A stretch of 64,000 nucleotides of DNA, from positions 992,001 to 1,056,000 of the forward strand of contig CM022374.1 of NCBI GenBank assembly GCA_011800155.1, read 5' to 3'. The translations under genes were made by a program, and so were the position numbers. The notes beneath the pieces were generated by a model. It did not search any database. It had not been told where the DNA came from and was given only the letters and a program-made list of their open reading frames with translations. Source of the stretch: Flammulina velutipes (lineage: Eukaryota; Basidiomycota; Agaricomycetes; Agaricales; Physalacriaceae). The number at the start of each line of letters is the position of its first letter. Positions within the stretch are counted from its first letter, which is position 1. Shown one piece after another: positions 41,611 through 53,891 of this stretch.

Positions 41611-44600
41611 TCAAGACCTTCCACCAGAGATGCTGACGAAAGGCCCAGCGCTCGATTGTTTACTATCATGTTGGAATGACGGCAGCGGTCCCCAGTTAAA
41701 CGAAGGCGGTGCGGGCGGAGTCGCGCCCTTGAACAATCCTCCCCCGTGCTTCTTGGATTTCCTGCTCTTCACCGTCGGTGTATATTCCTGTAAATGGAAA
41801 TTGTCTCCGTCGTCGTCAAAGTCGAAAGCTCCTGCTGGTGCTGATGACGAAGATGAATCAGCGAACAACGATCCTTGAATCTTGATGGGTGTATTGAAAT
41901 TTAGCCCAGTGGCTCCCAAAGCTCTGTTCCCAGTTGGAGACGCATGTGCTTGGGCTTGAGAAGAGGATAGGAAAGCAACGGGAGGAGATTTTTTGGGTGC
42001 CTTGGGCTGGTTCAGAAGTGGTTCCTGCCGTACCGCAAACAGAGCGTTCTTCAACTTCTGGGCAGAGCGCTCGGCGTTCAGAGCCGCAGCCGTCGTTACA
42101 GCATATGGAGCGACATGTGGGGGAGCTTTAACGTCGGGAAGACGGGAGTCACGGCTGGAAGGACCGACAGATGGCGATCGGGACTTGGATGACGAAAAGT
42201 TGACCGCGGCCATTCTTTTGGTTAGGCTTTCCAGCGCTGCCTGCTCTTGGCGAATAGCGAGATCGATATTTCGATACGTTCTGTTGACGGTGTCTAGAGA
42301 CGGAGATCTAAGAACTGAATTAGAGGCTATCATGAACGAGTCTTGATTCGGACGTACTTGAAAACACCTTTGTGGCTTTTCATGGCTGTCATCCGTTTTT
42401 TGTTTTCGGCCAACGTATCCTCAAGCCTAGAAATCTCCTTCTTTTTGCGCATCAATTCTCCCCTTAGTCGTGCCTTCGCCTCGAGCAATTCTGGACCGAG
42501 GGAGCGTGCCTTCAACATCTTCTTGAAATCTTCATCTTCTTTCGCACGGCTGAAGCGATCAATCTCCTCTCGACGAGTGTTCGCTGTATCAACCCATCAG
42601 CCAGGTCAAGTTATTCGAATGTCGTAAAACACGAACCTCGTACAAGACCACTGCCTAGTTCCTTCACTGAGAGTTGAGCAGCATCTGTGTTTTCTCGAAT
42701 GACCTCTAGATCCTCAGAAAAGGTCAATAAGGTCTCCTTGAACTTTTGGGAATCCGCCGGAGCCCATTTGGTAGGATCGCCCAAATCAGCTTTATTTGAC
42801 GAGCCTCCTGCTCTGTTCGTATATGCCTCCCTTTGACTGTTACCTTTGGCGGCGAGAGCACGAAGCTGGACGGAGGTAAGAATATGGTGTTACATGAAGT
42901 TTACGACTTACTATTTCAAGTTCTTGAACCATCAATGCAAACATCTTGGCACATTCCCGTTGCATTCCTTCCTCATACAAATCCTGATTGAAAGTGTGCC
43001 GTTGGGGTACGTGCGCAGATTGTGGGGGAGGTGCTTGTTTCGGTGCCGTCAGAGGTACCGCTGCCGGTACTGGAGGCGTTGGAGGAGGCGGTATTTTTCC
43101 GAATAGACTTCCCCCGGGAAGGGTCGTCGGAGGGGGATTGAAGGTTGGCATCTTTGGCGGAGGCATCATTCCCTGAGCTGCCGGCTTTTCTGGAGGAGAC
43201 GGTGACACTTGAGGACCGAATGGTGACGGAGATGCAGGAGAGCCCGCTTTTGGCAGACTGAAGCTGGACGGAGGCGTGAACGTGGGCGTGTTGGGATTCA
43301 GCGGGGCAGGTGGTTTACCAAAGAGACCTCCGCTACCAACAAACGACGAAAGGAGTGGAGGAGTTTTCGGTCGCGAGGTAGGCGTAGAAGAGTCAGGTTC
43401 CGTCTTTACAGGTAGAATACCAAAGGGCGTTTTAGGTGAGGCAGGGCGTGGTTTAGGTACAGGCTGAGCTTTCTCTTCTTCGGTGTCGTCTTCGGATTCC
43501 GATACGGCGTTAGCAAGAGGTGAGCTGCGTGTAGGGCGCGTGTTCGGCGGTCTGCCGAGGCCAATAGATGGTAACGGCGTGGCTGCAGCAGGTGGCGAAG
43601 GTTTCTTCTCTGGCGAACCTGGTGGTGTGGTAGTTTCCTCAACGATAGTTGGAAGAAACGCCTCTGCTGGCTGAGGCGTGCTCGAGGCAGATCGTGAGGG
43701 CGGGAGAGGAACCTGAGTCGGTGTTGGCGATTTGGCATCTTCATCCTCATCAGTCTCTTCTTCTTCCTCTTCTTCGTGCTCATCATGATCTTCCCGTTCT
43801 TCCGTTTCCTCATCCTCGTCGTATTCTTCATCTCCAGATGAAACACTCTGGGATAGGAAGGACCTCGCATCCTCATCGTCGTCGTCTTCTTCTCGGAGTT
43901 CTCCATCGAACCCATCTTCATGGGAGACGTCCACATAAGAGCTCGCGACCGAAGACATGGAACCACTCTCTTTCGATTGGGGCTCAGCATCATCCGACTC
44001 CTTCGCTTTGCCCTTGTCCTTACTTTCACGGACAGTCTCTGGGGGAGGTGGAGGTGGTGTCGACGGTGCGGTAGCTTTACCATCTTCACTGGCTTTAGGC
44101 GGCGATGAGGCACGCTTGACTGGATCCTCTCCCTTCTTCCCAGATAACAGGTCCTGGAATGACGAAGTTTTGCCCTCGGCTGCTTTCCCAAATACAGAGG
44201 TCGTGTTAGCGTATGCACCAAACCCGCCAGTACTCGGTTTCGTTGGTGTTGCAGCGGGTGTTGTCGTCGGAAGGCCAAATGGAGAGCGAGTGCTAATTGA
44301 AGTCGGGGCGCCAAACGTCGGTGTCGCAGTGGGTGGCGACGATGAACTTGACGCGGTAGTCAAGTTCGCAAACGCAGAGACTTGTGGCGCCGTCTTTGTT
44401 TCTGACGATTTGAAGAACGGAGAGCTTTCATTCTTGGCGCCACCACCAAATGCTCCGAACCCTTCTGACGGTTGGAAGGCAGTGACCCTAATGTTCGAGA
44501 AAGCATTGTTGGCTGGGGTATTGGATTTCGAGGGTGTCATGAACGGAGACGGAGATGTCGGTGAGCTGGTAGTAGGAGATCCAGAAGGCTCTGGGGAAGG

Positions 44601-47600
44601 CGAAGAAGATGGGGCAAAAGCGCCCTTCCCGAAAGGGGAGTTCGCTAGACCCGCAAATCCACTCCCACCACCAAAAGGTGATGACTGAGGCGTTGAAGTC
44701 TGCTGGAATGGACTTTTCGTTGGTTCTGGCGCATTGGACGGGCTACCGAACGGACCCTTGCCGAAGGGCGAATCCGGTAAGACCGGTCCACTTGCAAATG
44801 GTGAAGACGTTTGCGCTGGGGAATCTTTGGAGGCAAAGGCGGAAGGTTGTGCATTTGGTGAAACATTTCCTCCGAAAGCAGCTGCAGGAGGAGACGCTGA
44901 ACCGAAGACAGAAGAGGTCTTGTCTGAAGGTGGTTGCGCTCCAAAGGGGGAGGGACCCGCAGACGCAAAAGATCCAAAACCGGTTGGTTTCGTAGATTCA
45001 GACGCTGAGGTTGATCAGTTATGTGAAAATGAATGGTAGCAAATCCTTACTAGAAGTTTTTGGTTCCTCTGCAGGCTTCGCTGGTGCACCGAAAGCCGAT
45101 GGTCCGCCGGAAGCGAAAGATCCAAAACCGGTTGCCTTAGAGGTCGCTATAAAGGTTTCAATACGTACACCACTAGCACAAATAAAATGATTCACCTGTA
45201 GGCTGTGAGTCCGCAGGTTTAGTGCCAAAGGCAGACGGGCCCGCAGACGCAAAAGCTCCAAAGCCAGTAGCTTTCGTTGGCTCAGACGCTGTAAAACAGA
45301 TTGAGAACTAAACTTGACCAGCAAAATGAAGTGCTTACCAGTAGGCTTGACTTGCTCTGTAGCTGCACCAAAAGCAGAAGGGCCACCAGAAGCAAATCCT
45401 CCAAAGCCCGTCGATTTAGTGGCTGTAGTTGCAGCGGCAGCGGCAAAAGAAGAAGGGCCACCAGAAGCAAAGTTACTGAACCCTCCTCCAGCCGATGGAG
45501 TTGTTGTAGCGGGAACGGGAGGTTTCTGTGCGAAAGCCGGTTGTCCAAACGCCGATTGTCCAAAGACAGGTTTCGAAGTCTGGCCGAACGAAGGTTGACC
45601 AAATGTGGATGCACCACCAGATGCTCCGAATGCACTTGTTTGAGGAGGGGCTGAAGAGTTGGAAAATCCTGTTGCAAACGCTGACGTGCTCGGTGTGCTT
45701 GCCTTCGGTGCGAAAGGCGAGTTTTCTAAGGATCCGACTCCTCCGAACGCTCCAAACCCACTGGGAGGTTTGATAGTAACACCACTTCCAAATGGTGACG
45801 GATTTGTGGTTGTGGTCGATTGATCAGGTGGTGGTGCCGGTGCCCCAAAAATTCCTCCAGCCGGTTTCTGGGACGCAGATGCGTCTCCGCCGCCAAGAGA
45901 CATACCGCCGAACGAAGGTCCATCCTCCGCCATGGAATCCTCTTGAATCGACGCACTGGCAGCGCCTGAGCCAAACGCACTTGACGAGGATCCAAAAGCT
46001 GATTGCTGCGCCCCACCCCCGAATGCCGATTGTTGTTGTGCATTTCCCTGGCCTCCTCCGAACGCTGATTGTTGACCACCTCCAAAAGCCGACTGCGATG
46101 CACCACTGCCAAAGCCAGTTCCAAATCCAGAGGTCCCACCCCCGAAGGGGTTGGATCCTCCTCCCAAGGTAGAGGGCTGCCCGAACGTAGAGGTTTGTTG
46201 TGGTTGGGAAAAGGGAGACGTAGTCTGGGGCTGTCCAAATGCTGAGGGTTGCCCAAAGGGTGACTTGGCAGGTTCTGAGGCCTGTGCGAAGGGCGATGGG
46301 GTGCCCGAAGGTTGTCCAAACGCAGATGTGCCGGATGGTTGAGGCTGAGTCGTTGAATTCGAAACGATCCCTTCAGATTTGACCATCCCAGCGTATGGCT
46401 TGCTATGATGTGCATACCAGGCTTGAATAGAACCATCATTCAGATACGCATACAGAATGGGATTTCCCGTTGAGTTGCACAGATCCACATCTAAGGAGAG
46501 CAAAGTTGTGTCTTCGGACTCTTCGTTTAGCGGCACGGTCATTTGGTTATCCTGGTAGTGGTAGTACCACTGATCTTCTGTTCGTCCAAAGACTTCGATA
46601 TCTGAAGATGACATGTCTCCTGCAATCAATACCACTCGCGCAGATGGTGGCTCGGTCGAGATAGCGTCCTGGTCCCACCTGGTCAGAATGCTGATATAAG
46701 CAGTTTGCGTCGGACGTCCAGGTAAACGATATGGGTGAGTGAGCTCAGTGACTTGAACAGTTGAGGCTTTATTGTCGACGTGAACGCCATGATGAGTTGA
46801 GACATCGCTGTCCAGATCTGCCGGGACGTAGCTGGTGCGGAAGTTGTATCCAGGACCAGGTAGCCATGTAAGCGAGGATAGCTGGCCAGTGATACTGCAC
46901 GTAGGGGGAACGTGTTTCTGGACATGAGCCTTTTGGGAAGGGGCAAAAGCCACAATATCACCGAGCCTCAATCCAAGGGCAATTTGCTTTCCTTTGGGAG
47001 ACCAAGCGGCTAGTGTTTAATGCGTTAGAAGAAGGAAAGAAACGACGGTCAAGATTGCTCACCTGCAACGACTACTGCGTCAAGTTCTCTGGCTGTCCAA
47101 CCTCCTTGAAGCTGGAAGCCATTGTCAACTATCTCAACATTGCCATCTGCTCGCACAATGGCGAACATGTCCTGGAGGTCGGCATCATTGCTAGGGTTGG
47201 CTACTATTTGACGAGGTGGGCTGGAAGAATGTGATAGAACTTGCACTGGCGAAACCTCGCCTGATGCAGAGAATAACTGTGCGGTCGCGAAGAAGCAGAT
47301 GGAACCATCGAATAGGCCAAGGACTAGACGAGATTCGGAAGGAGAGAATGCCAAAATGATTGGTTGGGCTGGAAGCGCCACAGTTCGCTTGGGAGAGAAT
47401 GTGGGTTTCGTTTCGTCGTCGCTTTCCAGAGCATCCTGGAGATCCTTGAGGGGAGAGCATATGATACCTGTCAACGATTAGATAGTTGCAGCATTCTAGG
47501 ATCGCCAACGCACTGTTATTCGTCGCGGCAACAAACCATCCTTTAGAACTGGCAGTCGCGAATAGCTTGTAGGAATGGGGTGGCGGTATATTGAGTTCCT

Positions 47601-47801
47601 CGGGACATATAACGACGCGATTTTTCTTCCTGGCAAGCCTGAAATCCGGAAACTGCAAGTGGTGCTGTTGAGTAGCGAGAAAGAGGCTGAAAGACAAAGA
47701 CGGACGTTGAATCCATCGGACAGAGGCTCTTGCATGCTCTGAGCAACTCTCAGTTGCGAGCCTGTCGGTCGACTTAACGGCGTCAGCCCAGCGTCGTTCA
47801 T
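41611..47801 (-). CDS. NUP159: FG nucleoporin Nup159 (NUP214 family), roughly 1,800 aa
   Basis: This cytoplasmic-face nucleoporin recruits the Dbp5 helicase for mRNA export. An N-terminal beta-propeller starts at ATG 47801 and runs to about 46440. Propeller cues include FPDFRLARKKNRVVICPEEL, SSKGWFVAATNNS, LAFSPSESRLVLGLFDGSI and WSPKGKQIALGLRLGDIV. A long region of FG, SPFG and SAFG repeats covers about 46380-44500, followed by an acidic Glu/Asp tract near 43740-43960 and a Pro-rich stretch. The C-terminal coiled coil (RSLGPELLEAKARLRG, RKKKEISRLEDTLAENKKRM) would hold it in the Nup82-type subcomplex. It has more than ten introns. Those at about 45004-45340 separate near-identical symmetric exons. 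The start was set by splicing AAC (GATGGATTCAAC) to TTTCCGGATTTC. Confidence 0.9.
45051..45146 (-). repeat. Phase-1 symmetric FG-repeat exon of NUP159 (96 nt)
   Basis: This exon begins CGACCTCTAAGG and ends AAACTTCTA on the minus strand. Both flanking introns are phase 1, so it can be duplicated or skipped without changing frame. It encodes a KATGFGSFASGGPSAFGA-type unit. Confidence 0.75.
45196..45288 (-). repeat. Phase-1 symmetric FG-repeat exon of NUP159 (93 nt)
   Basis: This exon is flanked by phase-1 introns and encodes a KATGFGAFASAGPSAFGT-type unit nearly identical to the 45051-45146 exon. Similar units continue in the exons on both sides. Confidence 0.75.
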
Positions 47802-47915
47802 CGTGAAGAACGATAGGACAACAGCCTAGTGGTGATGAGAGTAACAAAAGACGCGTGACCGTTGTCGATGCCGCACAATCCTGAACTTCAACCATCATCT
47901 ACGCTGTCTGCAGCG
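47802..47915. promoter_or_regulatory. 114-bp bidirectional promoter, NUP159 / TAF6
   Basis: The start codons of two nuclear genes diverge with 114 bp between them. The true transcription starts may lie within each other's leader. Confidence 0.55.
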
Positions 47916-49479
47916 ATGAGCAAGGTCGCCAAATCCAAGGGACCTGCTAACCAGCAAGCTGGGGCATACAAACCAGATGCAGTCAAGGTAAACAATAAAT
48001 CCATCGGACACTGACCAGCGCTTGAACGGTCTTTGAAGGATGTCGCGGAATTCTTGAACATCTCCATCGCCGAGTCGGTGGCATCCTCGCTGGCCAGCGA
48101 CGTTGAATACAGACTGCACCAAGTTATCGAAGTGCGTTCCATACTTTTATAACAAAAGTATGCCCTGATCTTACGCAGGAAGCAGCCCGCTTCATGCGCC
48201 ATGGACGCAGAACGACAATGACCACATCTGACATCGACCAGGCCTTTCGTGTCCTCAATATCGAGCCTTTGTACGGCCACACGTCCCACAATCCCGTCAC
48301 CTTCAGGCGCGCGCCTCCGTTTTCCAATATGCCTGCTGCTGGACCCGTCTACTTTGTCGAAGATGAGGAAATCGACTTTGACCGCGTCCTGCGAGAGGAA
48401 AAGATTTCCATGCTTCCAGGAATAAGCTATACGGCACACTGGCTGGCAGTAGAAGGTGTCCAGCCTCTCATCCCCGAGAATCCACCTGCAATACCTCGCG
48501 ACACCGACGCAGATAAATCGGCTGTGTTTTTGAACGGAAACGGGGCACAGACAACGCAAGCGCAGACAAAGAAGCAGCAGCAACAGCAGCAGCAACAACA
48601 ACAGCTAGTCAAGCAGGTCCTTTCGCGAGAGCTCCAGCTATATTACAGCCGTTTGACCTCTTCGCTCCTTCCCCCATCCTCCGACTATGTCAAAAGGGCG
48701 GCTGCTTTGGCGAGTCTCAAACACGACGCGGGTCTCCAAGCTCTACTACCCTACTTGATCAAGTGGGTTGGCGAAGGAGTCGTCGGAGCACTAAAGGATG
48801 GTGCTCAAAGCGAAACCGACGGTCGCGTCCTCGAAGTGCTCTTGGATGTTATCGGCGCGCTTATGGAAAACAAGACCCTCTTCGTAGAGCCATACGTGAG
48901 TCATATTTTCCTCGTCTATCAACCATGCGTATTCACTTTCTGTAGTTACACCAAATACTACCTCCCATTTTGTCAACCCTCCTCCATTCCTCCCTCCCAC
49001 CGTCGCACGCTGTACTCCTACGAACATCAGCTTCTCAAACCTTATCACGCCTTCTCACCCAGCATTCTACGACATACCCATCCCTCTCGCCACGTATAAT
49101 GAAAACACTCCTACTTGCACTCATCTCACCCTCCAAAAGTAGAGGTACTCGGGAAGGGGCGATACGCGGCCTTATGGGAGTTGGCAAGGAAGCCATTCGC
49201 AAAGGTCTCGTCGAAGGTGGTGGTGCGAAGGTGGTCGGCAGCGAATCTTCAGGTTTGGACGCCGGTTCGAGCCCTCTGATACAGGCTGTAATGGACGCGT
49301 TCTCCATGCTACACCCGCCGTCGGACATGGCAGACGGCCTTGACCTGTCCCAGGAGAGTGATATTATCTTTTCGCAGAGACTTCGCACTACGTTAGGTGA
49401 CTTTTTCGCCAACAGGCTAGCTGGGGATGCCACATGGGCGCGTGGCGTTCTTGGCGTCACTCCCGCCAGTAGTCCATAA
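47916..49479 (+). CDS. TAF6: TAF6 subunit of TFIID (and SAGA)
   Basis: This general transcription factor subunit pairs with TAF9 through a histone fold. Four exons join in phase; the first is 47916-47987, and the second begins after a 51-nt intron. Joined, residues 18-85 give the histone fold: GAYKPDAVKDVAEFLNISI, SLASDVEYRLHQVIEEAARF, MRHGRRTTMTTSDIDQAFRV and LNIEPLYGH. The linker holds the LPGISYTAHWLAVEGVQPLI block and then a poly-Gln tract of ten residues (48572-48604). The C-terminal TAF6 HEAT-repeat domain follows (VLSRELQLYYSRLTSSLL, ALLPYLIKWVGEGVVGAL, YPSLSPRIMKTLLLALI). The distal tail differs from yeast. The identity is firm. Confidence 0.92.
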
Positions 49480-49886
49480 CCTTGGAAATCCATGCTTTGC
49501 AGCTGTGTAATATTCTTCGTGAACTAAGACTTGCTTTCGTAATTTTACAACGGTCCGGGCTTTCCGATTTCAAAGTCGATCATGACTTTGATCGGACTAT
49601 CACTCTGAAAACGCGTCGCTGTGAGCAGCCGTTGACCAGGCATCGTCAAAGAAAGGTAAATCGACCTTTGTTCTTGTAGAACTGCGCAAAAAGCTGCTTG
49701 ATACGCTCGTCGTACCGACGGGTATGGTCTTCTCTCGGGCTTCCAACATCTAAACGTATCGGAGTATTGACATTATGATTAGACTTCACTACACTATTGC
49801 CGGTTTCTTCCACCGAACAGTCGTCTGTAAGCGCTTGAAATTTCTATCTCTAGTCATCGAGGATAACTGTCAGTCTACCCAGCACC
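49480..49886. other. Intergenic region
   Basis: This 407-bp stretch holds the TAF6 3' UTR and the upstream region of the 704-residue orphan gene. No further gene or motif is seen. Confidence 0.5.
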
Positions 49887-52107
49887 ATGTCTAACATATA
49901 CCACCAAGAACTCCTCGATGACCCTACTATTATGTTGAGCATGGGATTACAAACACCCATTACTCAAACCAATCGTAAGCCTCTTCGAACTCGAGTATCA
50001 CCTCTCTGAGATTTTCCGTAGCTCTCACGTCCCTCGATGGTGTCGTAGGCGGCATATCAGGAGACTATCCATTCGTAATCACGTCTCCGAATGCAGATTA
50101 TATTCCTGCTCCCTTCTTGGGCAACACACAATCGGTCTACATGAGAGCGGACTATCGGTATGGCCCAGAAGACCATATCCAGTGGCCGCAAACTTTCCTT
50201 TCGGAATACGGTCATCACATCTGCATCGAGCGCCGTTGCGACGATGGCCCTTTGGCAGGACTTTGGTCGACACCCACCAAAGAACAAGACTTCGAAATCG
50301 ATACAAGCATCGCTCACGGTATAGGCCTCTTGACCACGCGATTCTTCACACAAGTACAAATGGCTGTCCAAGATGCTTGTGATGAACATGCCGGCTACGA
50401 CGCTCCAACGGATAATCCACTCCTCAACAGATACCGTGCCGTCTTGACGCACTTCGAAATGAACTTGCAGCACACTCGTCTGCCATTCCTTCGCGTCTTC
50501 CTCATTCTACGACTCTACCAGCGTACAGCATTGGAACTCAGGGCCTATCAGTGGTACATGAAAGACGTCTGGCCTATTCTGGCCGACAAGGTCAAGCTCC
50601 CAGCAAGACCTCTGCCTCTCAAGACTCAATGGATGGGTGCCTTCACGTTCAACAGTGGAGTTGCAAATAAACTCTTCTTTATTGGATGCCCCGTGTGGGT
50701 AATACGCGAGGCCAAACTGGGGCGCTCCTTTCGCTGCTTCAAGGTCGTTCCACTTCAGTGGCCAGTCGAGCACGATATCGTCCTTCACGAGCACGAGCGG
50801 ACATATGGTCGCTTCCCTCCAATCTTCAACGGTTCGCCTCTCAGCCGTGACAAATATCATCGGATGCACATGTGGACCTCGAATCATGTCGTCAACTTCG
50901 AAAACCCTTACGCTCGTTCGCTCACTCTAGCACCTCGTCCCACCGGTCCACTACCACTACCCTCTTCTTCCTCTCGCCCCGTTCAAGTAGGTCCACAGCG
51001 AAAAGGGAACAAAGGTCAGTAAATGTGTGCACACTCGTAATGTATTGTATTAAGTCGAACGTCTTGTCATCAGGTACATCTGCGCCGTACAAAAAAGCCA
51101 ATGTGTTCAGGCAATCATACCATCGTTTTCTCCCCATTCCAGTTCCCTCTTGGGTGAAGGCTCTCGAATCAACAGAAGACGACACCAAAATATGCAAAGT
51201 GGACGCACCTAGCGGATACTTTGTCCCGCGTCCAGAAATCTTTGTGGCTGGAGAAAACGACGAAAAACGAGGATTGTACATTCGCTCATGGCTTCGATTG
51301 CGCCCCGTAGTTCTATCGCTGTACGAAGGGCCGGATGTCGTACCCGTGTGGCAGCGGTTGGTCGTTAGCCATCAAGCTTGGAGGACATGGCTACTGGAAG
51401 GCCGTCTCGACGTCGACCCAGTGAGAGCTAATCCCAAGTCGGCGGCTGGCAAGAAGGAGGGCCGCTTCCGAGACGAAATTGCTGCCAAGGTCGCTGAGCT
51501 TCGTGCAGGCGACCCCGACGTCGACATTATCTCAAGCTCAGTGACTCCGAGGTGGCACGAAGAAGTGATGGACAACGCACTTTCCGACCATTTAGAGGCC
51601 TGTCGAGAGATCTTGTGGGATGTAGGGGAAATGGGGTTTAGGCTGGACCTCATGTACTTGGACAGCAAAGTGTCCGAGTGGGGGGCAACACCAGAGCACC
51701 ATAACCTCTTGCAATGCTGTTTCCGATCTGGCGATCAAATGCTCACACGCATTGACTTGGGCATGGCCAACACAGGCCTCGCCGAGTTGGATTGGATGAC
51801 TCGGGCACCCTTCGTCTGGTCTCTCAAGCAGTTAATGATGAAATGGACGGGAAGTATACCGTCTTCGGTTAGTGCTCCTTGTCCTGACAAGGGTTATAGC
51901 ATGGATGAATTCCTAGAGCTCGAGTTCAATGTGGCGCAGCATTACATTAACACCTTCTTTATCAATTTCCGGCGCCTGCCTGCCCTTCCGTTGCAGCTTT
52001 CGCACTTACCTAAACCGTCTCGTATCCATTTTTCTCCTCCTGAGGTTGAACAAAGACCTCCCATCACACCTGGACACTGGAAACCCATTCTTTCTTCGGT
52101 CAATTGA
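49887..52107 (+). CDS. Uncharacterised 704-aa protein, no recognised domain
   Basis: Three exons (49887-49974, 50022-51014, 51074-52107) join exactly in phase, so the gene is structurally sound. The N-terminal part is aromatic-rich and well ordered by composition (GYLGNTQ-like loops, YRYGPEDHIQWPQTF, TRFFTQVQMAVQDACDEH). A basic, Ser/Pro linker at about residues 330-365 follows. The C-terminal half has Trp-rich segments (YIRSWLRLRPVVLSLYE, HQAWRTWLLEG, LEACREILWDVGEMGF) and ends near FEFNVAQHYINTFFINFRR-type sequence. I see no signal peptide, membrane helix, zinc finger or catalytic motif. It looks like a member of a basidiomycete-restricted family, but that is an impression, not a search result. 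Confidence 0.7.
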
Positions 52108-52410
52108 TTATATGACATCGTTACATTTAATGGCCGTTATTCAATGATATCCCGCGTCACTTTATTGATAATACTTACTCTCAGTCTTCTGAAAACAAGC
52201 TCTCTGAGATCGGGAAGCTGCATTATTGGATATTGAGAAAAATAATGATGAAAGTCAGAAGCAGATCTAAATGGTCCCAGCATGATTACAGGCAAAACAA
52301 TCAGTGGACAGGGAGATTTCTTGAATTACGCAAGATATGTGGCGCAAGCCTTCTCCAGGTATCAACCAGTCAGGCTATTGCACTTCTTGAGAAGAAACTT
52401 GTGCGGATGT
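52108..52410. other. Tail-to-tail intergenic region
   Basis: This lies between the converging orphan and F-box genes. No feature is seen. Confidence 0.45.
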
Positions 52411-53891
52411 TTATTGAAATAACTGAGCATCGATACGACATCTATTCAAAATGTTATAGCCTTCATAAATCCACTTGACATTGAGTCCTTCCTCCGAAAA
52501 CTCCTGTAACGTGAAGCTGAGAGATGATACTTCGTAAACCTTCGATATCTCAGAAATATCCAGATTATAGGAACCAAATGGTGGTTTATCGCGACCTCCC
52601 CAAAGATACAAGACACGCAACTTCTTGGTAGCCGTGACTGCGTGCCATCGAGACCGGACCATCCTTTCTAAACTTTCACCTTTGAAAAGAGTGTCGTCAC
52701 AACGGCAATGATCAAATCCAAGACCGAGTTCCGACAAGTTGGGAAGAACGGGGTCTTTGGCGGATGTAAGGGCGTCTAGCAGGAAGGATGCGCTCCTGAT
52801 ATTCTGGTCACTTAGCTCGACCCGGAATGTTTCTGTTTCTTGACAATAATCACGAATGATGGGCAAAAGAACGTGGATATCGATGGCCCATGCCACGTCT
52901 AACACGCGAAGAGGAAGAACGGATCCACGAAGTAGGCGAGAGATCCTCTCCATTGAGGTTTTGTTCCAGTTGGTGGGGCAAAAACTGTCCTGGGAGATTG
53001 TATGAGAAGGGTGGTCTTCTCCTTCTCCGCTACTTCCTGGTTGCATGAGGTATAGTTGATCAACATTAGGAAGCCGCAGGGCGTCCAGTATCGAGTCGTT
53101 AACAGCGCAGGCTGATAATTTGAGTTGACGAAGGTCATGAAGAAGGATCGGGCTTTGATTGACGGGGGCAGGTTGTGAGTTGTCGATATGGATGAGGTGG
53201 AGTGAAATAAGATTTGTTGACTGGGAGAGGATACCATGACATTGCGACGGGGAAGTAAATCCCATACGAAGGGAGGTTATTTTGGACCACTGTGGTTGCA
53301 TCTGGGGAAAAGGGAAGTTGATGTCTAGCCGACGAAGGGAGGAAGAGAAGGCGACATCCGGCTGTGCCAGTGTGACAGAGAGCGTCTCAAGCCCTTCCGT
53401 ACACCCCAAAGTAACACTTTCCAGCGTAGTAGATTGGAATGCGTGCATAACTCGGAGGTAATTGAATATCCAATACAAGTGAAGGTTCGCCATCGGATCG
53501 TGTTGGCCAACAAACGTGACATGGCATGGTCAATGAGGTCCGTGGCACTCTGAGACTCGGAGATTTCGGCGGTTAGAGCAATTCGAACGTCAAGAGGATG
53601 GGTTTTCGACAGAATGAGACACTGTTCTACCAGCTTGATAGATATATCTGGCTCTACAGGGAGACCCCAGTTGTCTTCATCGTCAAAAACTTCAATGGTT
53701 ATCTCGGACCACAGAGACCGTGTGGTACGTGATAGCCGTCTCCAGGACTTGCAGACTTGGCCAATCCTGTTTCTGGTGCTCCCCCCGGTGGAGACAGCTG
53801 CGCCACCGGCCGTGCGGAATATCCGGACAAGAAGTTCATCAGGTAGGTTTTTGTGTGGTGCAGGAATGCTGGACGTAACAGAGGATATCAT
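52411..53891 (-). pseudogene. F-box protein gene broken by an apparent frameshift
   Basis: The N-terminal frame from ATG 53891 carries a clear F-box (NLPDELLVRIFRTAGGAAV, then VCKSWRRLSRTTRSLWSEI) and reads to about 53480 (NTIRWRTFTCIGYS). The family-like leucine-rich part then continues in a different frame from about 53490 down to the stop at 52411 (TTLESVTLGCTEGLETLSV, SLRRLDINF, ending GYNILNRCRIDA). No intron of normal size (45 nt or more) joins them in phase; the only GT-AG option I found is 35 nt (GTTATG…GAAAG near 53420-53455). It is therefore either a frameshifted pseudogene, a sequencing error or a gene with a tiny intron. Outside the break, both halves are undamaged, so decay would be recent. 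Confidence 0.65.

Noticed and set aside
43406..45039. Long frames antisense to, or shifted within, NUP159
   Set aside because: FG and Pro/Ser repeats leave other frames free of stops by composition. The nucleoporin frame has domain support and spliced continuity.
48572..48604. CAG/CAA run as a microsatellite outside genes
   Set aside because: It lies within the TAF6 frame and encodes a poly-Gln tract; the mixed CAG and CAA codons suggest a stable coding repeat.
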